DNA of 64,000 nt from Tropicimonas sediminicola (GTDB lineage: Bacteria; Pseudomonadota; Alphaproteobacteria; Rhodobacterales; Rhodobacteraceae), in NCBI RefSeq assembly GCF_900188335.1, contig NZ_FZOY01000005.1, positions 310,001 through 374,000 of the forward strand. The letters run 5' to 3'. The notes beneath the pieces are model-generated. The model was not told the origin of the DNA, made no database searches, and saw only the letters and a list, made by a program, of their open reading frames with translations. Numbering within the stretch: the first letter of the stretch is position 1; each line of letters opens with the position of its first letter. Of the stretch, positions 45,353 to 53,175 are shown piece after piece. The translations under genes were made by a program, and so were the position numbers.

Positions 45353-45976
45353 TCACGACGAGGGCAGCGGGTCGGAGGGGCCGGGCATCGCGGCTTCGCG
45401 GAGCGCGGCGAGCCGGCGGTCCAGGCCGCGCGCCACGTAGGCAATCGCGAGGCCACCGGCGAGGCAGAGCGCGAAAACCGGAACGAGCCGGAGGACCAGC
45501 TGGCCGAAATCCATGCTCGCCAGCGGCACGAACATTCCCAGGGCAAAGGCCGAGATCCAGCAGGCGGCGGAGAGACCGCCGATAAGGCCCAGGCGGATGC
45601 GGAAGGCGGCGGGATAGTCGCCGAAGCGCAGCAGCGGGCGCGATCCCAGCCCGGTCAGGCCGATCCGCCCGATCGCCACGGCATTGGCCGTCAGCGTGCA
45701 GACGACAGCGAGCTTGACCATGAGCTTGGGTGTCAGGCTGCCGCCGCCGGGGCCGAGCTTGAGCCAGAGCAGCGCGAGGCCGCTGGCCCAGAGCAACAGC
45801 AGCGCAAGCGAGATGATCAGGTGGAAGTCGCGAAGTTGCCGAAGCTCCTCGGCCGCCAGCGGACGCCGCAGGCTGCGCATCGCGGTCGCATCGGCCGCAA
45901 GGGCATAAAGGAGACCGGGCACCAGACCCATGAAATGGATCCAGACGGCCATGTCTTTCGCAAATTCCGGCGTCAC
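45353..45976 (-). CDS. Six-helix membrane protein, unknown
   Basis: A 207-residue integral membrane protein with about six hydrophobic segments (for example LIISLALLLLWASGLALLWL and LVLRLVPVFALCLAGGLAIA). I do not recognise the family with confidence; the layout resembles small uncharacterised membrane proteins that bind haem or transport anions, but no diagnostic residues are visible. The GTG start at 45976 has GGAG upstream; two earlier starts (46015 and 46078) would add a hydrophilic N-terminus. It is convergent with the peroxiredoxin gene and divergent from the first L,D-transpeptidase. Confidence 0.65.
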   Translation of the reverse strand: MTPEFAKDMAVWIHFMGLVPGLLYALAADATAMRSLRRPLAAEELRQLRDFHLIISLALLLLWASGLALLWLKLGPGGGSLTPKLMVKLAVVCTLTANAVAIGRIGLTGLGSRPLLRFGDYPAAFRIRLGLIGGLSAACWISAFALGMFVPLASMDFGQLVLRLVPVFALCLAGGLAIAYVARGLDRRLAALREAAMPGPSDPLPSS

Positions 45977-46156
45977 TTCAGGCTCCCGACTGGACCGCCC
46001 CTCCCACTGCCCCATCTCATCGCGCGACTGTGGCCCGAATATGGTCGGGGCGTGCCGGAAACCGCACGGTTGCGCCATCCCGGTCCGGGTGGCAGTCTTT
46101 GCGACAGCGTGGTGAGTGGATGGAGTGCCCTGTCAGCCAGAGCCCTGGAGAAGCCG

Positions 46157-46711
46157 ATGCCCGCCAGACGACGTTTCCTCGCCACCGGTCTCGCCGCCCT
46201 TGCCGCGCCGGGTCTCCTGCGTGCGCAGGAGGATTTCCAGCTCGACAAGTCCCTCCGGGCCCGGGTCGTCCGGGTGCGCCCCGGCTTCGTGGCCGGCGAC
46301 ATCCACATCGAGCTCGGGCGGCATTTCCTCTATTACATCGTCGCCCCGGAGCAGGCGATCCGCTATGGCGTGGCGATCGGCACCGAGGGGCGCAACCTTT
46401 CCGGGTCGGCTTATGTCGGGCGCAAGGCGGAATGGCCGAGCTGGACGCCGACCGCCAACATGATCCGGCGCGAGCCGCACATCTATGCCAAGTGGGCCTC
46501 GGGGATGCCGGGCGGGCCGGAGAACCCGCTGGGGGCGCGTGCGCTTTATCTCTATCGCGGCGGACGGGACACCATGTACCGCATCCACGGCACGCCGCAG
46601 CCCTGGACGATAGGTCGGTCGGTGTCGTCGGGCTGCATCCGGCTGCACAACGACCATATCGTCGATCTCTATGACCGGGTGCCGGTGGGGACGAGCGTCA
46701 CTTTCCACTGA
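46157..46711 (+). CDS. L,D-transpeptidase (YkuD), paralogue 1
   Basis: A 184-residue exported enzyme. The N-terminus ARRRFLATGLAALAA looks like a Tat or Sec signal (cleavage near RAQ). The YkuD catalytic site has His144 in YRIHGTPQPWTIG and the nucleophile Cys160 in SSGCIRLHN. L,D-transpeptidases form 3-3 cross-links in peptidoglycan or attach lipoproteins or proteins to it. It is a close paralogue of the gene at 46814 on the opposite strand (same core words EWPSWTPTA, ALYLY and RIHGTPQPWTIGRS). The second residue set is complete, so it should be active. Confidence 0.9.
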   Translation: MPARRRFLATGLAALAAPGLLRAQEDFQLDKSLRARVVRVRPGFVAGDIHIELGRHFLYYIVAPEQAIRYGVAIGTEGRNLSGSAYVGRKAEWPSWTPTANMIRREPHIYAKWASGMPGGPENPLGARALYLYRGGRDTMYRIHGTPQPWTIGRSVSSGCIRLHNDHIVDLYDRVPVGTSVTFH

Positions 46712-46727
46712 GGCGCGCGCGGCGGCC

Positions 46728-46797
46728 GGGGAGGGGGCTGTCTGCCCCCAGGCGCCTTGCGGCGCGCCCTCCGAGGATTTGTCCGGACAGGTGAAGG
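46728..46797. repeat. Intergenic repeat, copy B
   Basis: GGGGGC-TGTCT-GCCCCC hairpin, GGCGCC/GGCGCG-type hairpin and a diverged core (GAGGATTTGTCCGGACAGGTGAAG). It aligns with copy A (42955-43023) and sits between the two convergent L,D-transpeptidase genes. Confidence 0.65.
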
Positions 46798-46813
46798 GCC
46801 GGGGGCGGCCTGG

Positions 46814-47380
46814 TCAGTAGACCACGACCCGCGTTCCTAGCGGCACGTGTTCGTAAAGCTCCTCGACATGGGCATTCTGCAGCCGGATGCAGCCGGAGGA
46901 GAAGGAACGCCCGATGGTCCAGGGCTGCGGCGTGCCGTGGATGCGGTAGAGCGTGTCGCGGTTGCCCTGGTAAAGGTAGAGCGCGCGGGCGCCGAGCGGG
47001 TTCTTCTCGTGGCCGCCGGGCAGGCCGTTGCGCCACTTGGCATAGACCTGCGGTTCTGCGGCGATCATGCTGGCGGTCGGCGTCCAGCTCGGCCATTCGG
47101 CCTTGCGGCGGATCTCGGCGACACCCTTGAAATTGCGGCCCGGCGCGCCGACGGCGATGCCGTAACGCATCGCCTTGCCGTCGCCGAGGGTCCAGAACAG
47201 GAAGTGGTCGTCGGTCAGGACGTGGATCTCGCCCGCCGGATACTCCTTGGAAACCTTGACCACCTGCGGCCGGAATTTCTTCGGCAGCTTGGTCGAGGTC
47301 TGGGTCGCGGCAAAGGCCGGGAGCGGCATCGCGGCCGATGCGGCGGCGGCGCTCGCGAGGAAACTTCTGCGGCTGATCAT
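46814..47380 (-). CDS. L,D-transpeptidase (YkuD), paralogue 2
   Basis: A 188-residue exported L,D-transpeptidase with a twin-arginine-like start (ISRRSFLASAAAASAAM, cleavage near AFA-ATQ). Catalytic His148 is in YRIHGTPQPWTIG and Cys164 in SSGCIRLQN. Compared with paralogue 1 the catalytic half is nearly identical while the N-terminal half differs. I chose the ATG at 47380 because it starts the signal peptide. The promoter region upstream (47381-47639) is shared with the acyl-CoA ligase gene. Confidence 0.9.
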   Translation of the reverse strand: MISRRSFLASAAAASAAMPLPAFAATQTSTKLPKKFRPQVVKVSKEYPAGEIHVLTDDHFLFWTLGDGKAMRYGIAVGAPGRNFKGVAEIRRKAEWPSWTPTASMIAAEPQVYAKWRNGLPGGHEKNPLGARALYLYQGNRDTLYRIHGTPQPWTIGRSFSSGCIRLQNAHVEELYEHVPLGTRVVVY

Positions 47381-47527
47381 TGGTGACTGCCCCTTCGTCA
47401 TGATCGAATGCCCGTCGGGGATACAGGAAATTCCACCGGCTTCGAAGGGCGTGCGCGCAACCGCCTGCAAGAGCGGGCGCGGGTGTTGCAGCAGTTCAAT
47501 GCTACCGGCAAGGCTGCCAGGCGCTTA

Positions 47528-47545
47528 TTTGAACGCATGTTCAAA
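47528..47545. promoter_or_regulatory. Palindromic operator of the ligase-transporter operon
   Basis: TTTGAAC GCAT GTTCAAA, perfect seven-base arms. This spacing and sequence are like operators of TetR-type regulators of acyl-CoA metabolism (TGAAC-N4-GTTCA class). It lies just upstream of the -35 box of the next feature. No regulator gene is in the window. Confidence 0.6.
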
Positions 47546-47551
47546 AAAGAT

Positions 47552-47582
47552 TTGACGACTCCCCGAATCCCCGTCCTATACT
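47552..47582 (+). promoter_or_regulatory. Candidate sigma-70 promoter of the acyl-CoA ligase operon
   Basis: TTGACG and TATACT hexamers with a 19-base spacer (longer than optimal). Start of transcription would be near 47589, giving a 50-base leader. The palindrome just upstream could block polymerase. Confidence 0.45.
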
Positions 47583-47639
47583 GACCCCCAAGGCCGAAAA
47601 GGCCGCGGTGTCCGCAACGGCACCAGGGGAGGACATCTT

Positions 47640-49616
47640 TTGACTGCGACCACAACGCCTGCGGGCGATCTGTGTTCTGTTCCTGCGCTCCTGAGGCGCA
47701 ACGCGCGCGAGTTCGGCACGCGCACCGCGTATCGCGAGAAGGAATACGGGATCTGGCAGAGCTGGACCTGGGCCGAGACCCTGCAGGAAATCGAATGGCT
47801 GGCGATGGGCTTCCTGGCGCTCGGGATGGAGCGCGGGGATCACGTGGCCATCATCGGGCGCAACCGGCCGGATCACTACTGGTCGATGGTTGCGGCGCAG
47901 ATGTGCGGCGCGGTGCCGGTGCCGCTCTACCAGGACGCGGTGGCCGAGGAGATGGCCTATGTGCTGGAGCATTGCGGAGCGCGGTTCGTGGTCTGCGGCG
48001 ACCAGGAGCAGGTCGACAAGGTGATCGACATCCAGGAGCGGCTCCACCAGATCGAGCACGTGCTCTACCACGACAAGCGGGGCATGCGGAAATACGACCA
48101 CGAGCACCTGAACTGGCTGCGCGACATCCGCGACGAGGGCAAGGCCTCGCATTACCGCCACGAGGAGGAGCTGCACCGGCGCGAGGCGGAGCTGAGCTAC
48201 GACAGCACCTGCGTGATGCTCTATACCTCCGGGACGACCGGCAAGCCCAAGGGCGTGGTGCTGTCGAACCGCAACATCATCGAGACCTCGAAGAACTCCT
48301 CCGAGTTCGACCATCTGCGGGCCGAGGACGAGATCCTCGCCTACCTGCCGATGGCCTGGGTGGGCGATTTCATCTTCGCCATGGGGCAGGCCTACTGGAA
48401 CGGGTTTTGCGTGAACTGCCCGGAGAGCGCGGACACGATGATGACCGACCTCCGCGAGATCGCACCGACCTATTTCTTCGCACCGCCGCGGGTGTTCGAG
48501 AGCCAGCTGACCAGCGTGATGATCCGGATGGAGGACGCCGGTTCGGTCAAGCGCTGGCTGTTCCGGCATTACATGGCACTGGCCCGGCGGGTCGGCCCCG
48601 CGATCCTCGACGGCAAGCCGGTGGGGCCGATCGACCGGCTGCGCTATGCGCTTGGAGAATTCGCCGTCTTCGGGCCGCTGAAGAACGCGCTCGGGTTCAG
48701 CCGGGTGCGGGTGGGATATACCGCGGGCGAGGCGATCGGGCCGGAGATCTTCGAGTTCTACCGGTCGCTCGGGATCAACCTCAAGCAGCTCTACGGCCAG
48801 ACCGAGGCGAGCGTCTTCATCGCCCAGCAGCCGGACAACGAGGTGCGCGCCGATACCGTGGGCGTGGTGTCGCCCGGGGTTGAGATCCGCATCGACGAGA
48901 CCGGCGAGATCTTCTACCGCTCGCCCGGCACCTTCGTGGAATACTACAAGAACCCGGAAAGCACGGCCTCGACCAAGGATGCCGAGGGCTGGGTCGCCAC
49001 CGGCGATGCCGGGTTCTTCGAGGAAGGCAGCGGCCACCTGCGGATCATCGACCGGGCCAAGGACGTGGGCAAGATGGCCGACGGCAGCCTGTTCGCGCCC
49101 AAGTACGTCGAGAACAAGCTGAAGTTCTTTCCCGACATTCTGGAGGCCGTGGTTTTCGGCAATGCCCGCGACTACTGCACCGCCTTCATCAACATCGACC
49201 TGACCGCCGTGGGCAACTGGGCCGAGCGCAACAACATTGCCTATGCCTCCTACCAGGAGCTGGCAGGCCACCCCAAGGTGCTGGAAACGATACGGTTTCA
49301 TGTCGAGGACGTGAACCGGTCGGTGGCGCAGGACCCGATGCTCTCGGCTTGCCAGATCCATCGCTTCCTGGTGCTGCACAAGGAACTGGACGCCGACGAC
49401 GGCGAGATGACGCGGACCCGCAAGGTGCGGCGGCGGATCATCGAGGAGAAATACGCCGACCTGATCGCGGCGCTTTACGACGGTTCGGAAAGCATCTTCA
49501 CCACCACCGAGGTGACCTACGAGGACGGGCGCAAGGGCAGCATCTCGGCGACGCTGAAGCTGGTGGATGCCGCGACGGCGCCGGTCGGGAAATCGCAGGG
49601 GATGGCAGCGGAATGA
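47640..49616 (+). CDS. Long-chain acyl-CoA ligase (AMP-forming)
   Basis: A 658-residue ANL-superfamily enzyme. The ATP-binding motif YTSGTTGKPKGVVLS lies near residue 195, followed by the core motif LKQLYGQTEA near 380 and the hinge TGDAGFFEEGSG near 455; the C-terminal Lys lies in MTRTRKVRRR. It activates a carboxylic acid to its acyl-CoA via an acyl-AMP. Length and motifs fit the FadD-like long-chain class. TTG start at 47640 is preceded by GGGGAGG. It opens a row with an ABC transporter for organic solutes (next genes), suggesting that the imported substrate is activated by this enzyme. Confidence 0.9.
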   Translation: MTATTTPAGDLCSVPALLRRNAREFGTRTAYREKEYGIWQSWTWAETLQEIEWLAMGFLALGMERGDHVAIIGRNRPDHYWSMVAAQMCGAVPVPLYQDAVAEEMAYVLEHCGARFVVCGDQEQVDKVIDIQERLHQIEHVLYHDKRGMRKYDHEHLNWLRDIRDEGKASHYRHEEELHRREAELSYDSTCVMLYTSGTTGKPKGVVLSNRNIIETSKNSSEFDHLRAEDEILAYLPMAWVGDFIFAMGQAYWNGFCVNCPESADTMMTDLREIAPTYFFAPPRVFESQLTSVMIRMEDAGSVKRWLFRHYMALARRVGPAILDGKPVGPIDRLRYALGEFAVFGPLKNALGFSRVRVGYTAGEAIGPEIFEFYRSLGINLKQLYGQTEASVFIAQQPDNEVRADTVGVVSPGVEIRIDETGEIFYRSPGTFVEYYKNPESTASTKDAEGWVATGDAGFFEEGSGHLRIIDRAKDVGKMADGSLFAPKYVENKLKFFPDILEAVVFGNARDYCTAFINIDLTAVGNWAERNNIAYASYQELAGHPKVLETIRFHVEDVNRSVAQDPMLSACQIHRFLVLHKELDADDGEMTRTRKVRRRIIEEKYADLIAALYDGSESIFTTTEVTYEDGRKGSISATLKLVDAATAPVGKSQGMAAE

Positions 49617-49662
49617 TCGGGGAGACCACGGGGCGGCGCGCGCGCAACCATCTGTCGGAAAT

Positions 49663-49685
49663 GGGTATTTTTGCCAAGAAGATGG
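49663..49685. repeat. Intergenic repeat core, copy C
   Basis: GGGTATTTTTGCCAAGAAGATGG just before the first transporter ATPase gene, about 38 bases ahead of its GTG start. Same core as copies A, B and D; the hairpins are missing here. Confidence 0.6.
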
Positions 49686-49722
49686 GGCCGGAGCGGCTCT
49701 TCCGGGCGGCGGGAGGCCTGTC

Positions 49723-50541
49723 GTGAGCGTGCCTGCGGAGCCCTACGTGACCGCCGACGGGCGGCAGATCGGCGATGTGCTGATGGAGATGCGCAACATC
49801 ACGCTGCGGTTTGGCGGGGTGGAGGCGATCAAGGACATCTCCTTCGACATCCGGGAGGGCGAGATCCGGGCGATCATCGGGCCGAACGGCGCGGGGAAGT
49901 CCTCGATGCTCAATGTTATCAGTGGCTTCTACCATCCGCAGGAGGGCGAGGTCTGGTACAAGGGGGCGCCGCGGCCGTCGATGAAGCCCTACGAGGTGGC
50001 CCGGATGGGCGTCGGGCGGACGTTCCAGAACATCGCGCTGTTCGAGGGGATGACGGTGCTCGACAACGTCATGACCGGGCGGCTGACGCATATGAAGGCG
50101 TCGCTCTGGGAGCAGGCGATCTGGTGGGGGAAGGCCGAGCGGGAGGAGGTCTTCAACCGGGAACAGGTTGAAAAGATTATCGATTTCCTCGAGATCCAGG
50201 CGATCCGCAAGACCCCGGTGGGGCGGCTGCCCTACGGGTTGAAGAAGCGGGTGGAACTGGCGCGGGCGCTGGCCGCCGAGCCGTCGCTGTTGCTGCTGGA
50301 CGAGCCGATGGCGGGGATGAACGTCGAGGAGAAGGAGGACATGTCCCGCTTCATCCTTGATGTGAATGACGAATTCGGCACCACCATCGCGCTGATCGAG
50401 CATGACATGGGGGTGGTGATGGACCTCTCCGACCGGGTTGTCGTGATGGATTACGGCAAGAAGATCGGCGACGGCACGCCGGACGAGGTGCGCTCCAACC
50501 AGGACGTGATCGACGCCTACCTGGGGGTGCCGCATGAGTGA
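49723..50541 (+). CDS. HAAT-type ABC transporter ATPase (LivG-like)
   Basis: A 272-residue ATPase of the branched-chain amino-acid/organic-solute (HAAT) ABC family. Walker A is GPNGAGKSS near residue 51, the Q-loop GVGRTFQNIAL near 96, the signature is shortened to GRLPYGLKKRVELARAL (G-L-K-K in place of the usual LSGGQ) and Walker B LLLLDEPMAGM near 186. GTG start at 49723 follows GGGAGG. LivG-type ATPases pair with LivF-type and two permeases. The long loop with WEQAIWWGKAERE is typical of the aromatic/fatty-acid-linked subset in Rhodobacteraceae. It overlaps the stop region with a small non-coding frame. Confidence 0.88.
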   Translation: MSVPAEPYVTADGRQIGDVLMEMRNITLRFGGVEAIKDISFDIREGEIRAIIGPNGAGKSSMLNVISGFYHPQEGEVWYKGAPRPSMKPYEVARMGVGRTFQNIALFEGMTVLDNVMTGRLTHMKASLWEQAIWWGKAEREEVFNREQVEKIIDFLEIQAIRKTPVGRLPYGLKKRVELARALAAEPSLLLLDEPMAGMNVEEKEDMSRFILDVNDEFGTTIALIEHDMGVVMDLSDRVVVMDYGKKIGDGTPDEVRSNQDVIDAYLGVPHE

Positions 50542-50565
50542 TCCCGGGCGTTTTGCGCACAAGTG

Positions 50566-50684
50566 CCGGTCGAAACGACCGGGACCGCGGTCGTTTTCCA
50601 CGGGGGCGGCGGCCGCGATCCCGGAATCCGGGGCCGTCGGGCCGCGGAAGGCCGGAATGACCGCCGGTCCGGTCGTTTCGACCG
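50566..50684. repeat. 118-base inverted-repeat element between transporter genes
   Basis: The ends are CGGTCGAAACGACCGG-GACCG (50567-50587) and its near-perfect inverse (50665-50684, one-base bulge). Each end is also a small hairpin by itself (for example CCGGTCG-AAA-CGACCGG), and 50576-50597 forms a terminator-like hairpin followed by TTTT. It may be a MITE/REP-like repeat or an attenuator. Confidence 0.5.
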
Positions 50685-50727
50685 CCGGTTGTGACCGGAA
50701 ATCCAGACAGACAGCGGAAGGTACGGC

Positions 50728-51687
50728 ATGGAGTTGCTGAACAAGATCTTCGTCGCGCCCTTCGCCGAGATGGTGGAGGCGCCGGACTTCCTGATGCAGG
50801 TGCTCTGGGAGGGGCTGGTGTCAGGCGTGCTCTACGCGCTGATCGCGCTCGGCTTCGTGCTGATCTATCGCTCCAGCCGGATCTTCAACTTCGCGCAGGG
50901 CATCATGGTGGTGTTCGCGGCGCTGACGCTGGTGGGGCTGCACGAGATGGGGGTGCCGGCCTGGATCTCGGTGGTGCTGACGCTCGGCGTGATGTTCGGG
51001 CTGGCGGTCACGGTGGAGCGGGTGGTGCTGCGGCCGCTGGTCGGGCAGCCGGACATCATCCTGTTCATGGCGACCATCGGCATCACGCTGTTCCTGATCG
51101 GCTTCGGCGAGATCATCTTTGGCGGCGAGAACAAGCAGATGATCACCGAGGAGCTGGGGATTCCCACCGGCGATATCGTGCTGGAGCCCTTCGGCGGGCT
51201 GCTGATCCTGCAGCATATCGACATCACGGCGGTGGTCGTGGCGGTGCTGCTGGTGACGGCGCTGCTGCTCTTTCTCAACAAGACGCGGATGGGACGGGCG
51301 ATCCGGGCGCTGGGAGACGATCACCAGGCGGCGCTGTCGGTGGGCATCTCGCTGCAGACGGTCTGGGTGCTGGTCTGGTTCATCGCCGGGATCATCGCGC
51401 TGGTGACTGGCATCGCCTGGGGCAGCCGCGCGGGCGTGTCCTTTGCGCTGGAGGTGATCGCCTACAAGGCGCTGCCGGTGCTGATGCTGGGCGGGCTCGA
51501 ATCCATCACCGGGGCCATCATCGGCGGGCTGATGATCGGGATGCTGGAGAAGATGTTCGAGATCTACTGGGGCGGGCCGCTGCTGGGGGGCAACACCGAG
51601 AGCTGGTTTGCCTATGTGCTGGCGCTGATCGTGCTGCTGTTCCGGCCGCAGGGCCTGTTCGGCGAAAAGATCATCGAGCGGGTGTGA
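50728..51687 (+). CDS. HAAT-type ABC transporter permease (LivH-like)
   Basis: A 319-residue inner-membrane permease with about eight to ten hydrophobic segments. The family motif for ATPase contact is in LGDDHQAALSVGISLQTVW near residue 193, and the C-terminal region has GGLESITGAIIGGLMIG. ATG at 50728 is the only start with a fitting first segment; GGAAGG precedes. It is separated from the ATPase gene by a 186-base structured gap, unusual inside such operons. It pairs with the LivM-like permease downstream. Confidence 0.88.
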   Translation: MELLNKIFVAPFAEMVEAPDFLMQVLWEGLVSGVLYALIALGFVLIYRSSRIFNFAQGIMVVFAALTLVGLHEMGVPAWISVVLTLGVMFGLAVTVERVVLRPLVGQPDIILFMATIGITLFLIGFGEIIFGGENKQMITEELGIPTGDIVLEPFGGLLILQHIDITAVVVAVLLVTALLLFLNKTRMGRAIRALGDDHQAALSVGISLQTVWVLVWFIAGIIALVTGIAWGSRAGVSFALEVIAYKALPVLMLGGLESITGAIIGGLMIGMLEKMFEIYWGGPLLGGNTESWFAYVLALIVLLFRPQGLFGEKIIERV

Positions 51688-51742
51688 CGGAGACGAAGGC
51701 GGCCGCGCCGGAGGAGGCGCGGCTCTTTGGGAGGAGGATGAC

Positions 51743-52012
51743 GTGGCAAAGCTGATAGCGATCCTGAACGTCGTGGCGTGGTCGGGCTTCTGGGCCTTCG
51801 GCTACCTCGCGCTGACGGGCGGGTCCGAGGCCGGCGGGCAGGTGGTCGTGGCGATGATCCTTGCCGCGCTTGGCGCCGCGGCGGGGATCTGGGCCTACAT
51901 GTGGCTGGTGCGGCACAGCGAGCGGACCGGTTACGCGCGGCGGCCTAACAAGGCGGTGCCGGAGCAGCTCCGGGAGCCCGAGAAATACGCCGATGCCGGG
52001 GAACCCACCTGA
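51743..52012 (+). CDS. Small two-TM protein of the transporter operon
   Basis: An 89-residue membrane protein with two hydrophobic segments (IAILNVVAWSGFWAFGYLAL and VVVAMILAALGAAAGIWAYM) and a charged C-terminus (RRPNKAVPEQLREPEKYAD). GTG start with GGAGGAGG. Its stop overlaps the LivM-like start (TGATG), so it is surely co-translated. It is not part of the classic Liv set, so it may be an accessory or assembly subunit of this transporter subfamily. I do not recognise a named family. Confidence 0.75.
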   Translation: MAKLIAILNVVAWSGFWAFGYLALTGGSEAGGQVVVAMILAALGAAAGIWAYMWLVRHSERTGYARRPNKAVPEQLREPEKYADAGEPT

Positions 52013-53088
52013 TGCTCTATCGCACTGCCGGCCAGTTCAAGACGTCCTACCGGACCGATCAGGCGCTGTTTCCGATCAGGCAGGACGCCTTCCTGCTCGG
52101 CGTGATCCTGATCTGCGCCTGGGTGGTGTTTCCGCTCACCGCGAGCGAGTTCACCTTTCAGACGCTGCTGACGCCGATCCTGATCTATTCGCTGGCCGCG
52201 CTCGGGCTGAACATCCTGACGGGGTTTGCCGGGCAGCTGTCGCTGGGGACCGGGGCCTTCATGGGGGTGGGCGCCTATGCCTGCTACAAGATGGTCACGC
52301 TGATGCCCTGGCTGAACCCGGTGGTGGCGATCCTGCTGTCGGGGGTATTCTCGGCGGGCGTGGGGGTGATGTTCGGCATCCCGAGCTTGCGGATCAAGGG
52401 CTTCTACCTCGCCATCGCGACGCTGGCGGCGCAGTTCTTCCTGGTCTGGCTGTTCGAGAAATGGGCCTGGCTCTACAACTACAACGCCTCGGGCGCGATC
52501 CAGGTGCCGAACCTCGATATCTTCGGTCTCTACGTGGCCGGGCCGCAGGCCAGCTCGATGACGCAGTATTACGTGGTGCTGACCATCGTGAGCCTGCTGA
52601 CCTATCTCGCCATCAACCTCACGCGCGGCAACCTGGGCCGGACCTGGAAGGCGACGCGAGACATGGACATCGCGGCCGAGCTGATCGGGATCAACCTGAT
52701 GCGCTCCAAGCTCACGGCCTTCGCGGTGTCGTCCTATATCGTGGGCGTGGCGGGGGCGCTGTTCGTGTTCATGTGGCGGGGGGCGGCGGAGCCGAACCTC
52801 TTCGACATTCCGCTGTCGTTCCGGGTGCTGTTCATCGCGATCATCGGGGGGCTGGGATCGATCCTCGGCAATTACCTCGGGGCGATCCTGATCGTCGGCC
52901 TGCCGGTCGTGCTGAACACGGTGCCGCGGGCGCTCGGGATCGAGGTGGAATCGGCGCTGCTGGAGCATCTCAACATCATGATCGTGGGCAGCCTGATCAT
53001 CTTCTTCCTCATCATCGAGCCGCACGGGCTGAACGCGCTGTGGCGGCTGATCCGGGAGAAGCTGATCATCTGGCCGTTCCCGCATTGA
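52012..53088 (+). CDS. HAAT-type ABC transporter permease (LivM-like)
   Basis: A 358-residue permease. Conserved parts: LGLNILTGFAGQLSLGTGAFMGVGAY near residue 63 (split by a turn) and the ATPase-contact region ATRDMDIAAELIGINLMRSK near 220, then GGLGSILGNYLGAI near 285. It has nine or so membrane segments. It is co-translated with the small protein. Together with the LivH-like permease it forms the pore for the substrate delivered by the next gene's binding protein. Confidence 0.9.
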   Translation: MLYRTAGQFKTSYRTDQALFPIRQDAFLLGVILICAWVVFPLTASEFTFQTLLTPILIYSLAALGLNILTGFAGQLSLGTGAFMGVGAYACYKMVTLMPWLNPVVAILLSGVFSAGVGVMFGIPSLRIKGFYLAIATLAAQFFLVWLFEKWAWLYNYNASGAIQVPNLDIFGLYVAGPQASSMTQYYVVLTIVSLLTYLAINLTRGNLGRTWKATRDMDIAAELIGINLMRSKLTAFAVSSYIVGVAGALFVFMWRGAAEPNLFDIPLSFRVLFIAIIGGLGSILGNYLGAILIVGLPVVLNTVPRALGIEVESALLEHLNIMIVGSLIIFFLIIEPHGLNALWRLIREKLIIWPFPH

Positions 53089-53175
53089 GGGGGGCGGCAC
53101 GAGGAGACAGGTGACATCCGGGAGGAGCACCCGCGCAAACGAGACGTCGAACATGTTCATTCAGGGAGGAAAGAC

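Noticed and set aside
49661-49726. 21-codon frame (MGIFAKKM...) before the LivG-like gene
   Set aside because: It is made of the intergenic repeat core and ends at the GTG of the next gene; more likely a by-product of the repeat.
50534-50740. 68-codon frame starting in the end of the first transporter ATPase gene
   Set aside because: It spans the inverted-repeat element and its product has no recognisable pattern; overlap with the LivH-like start region argues against it.
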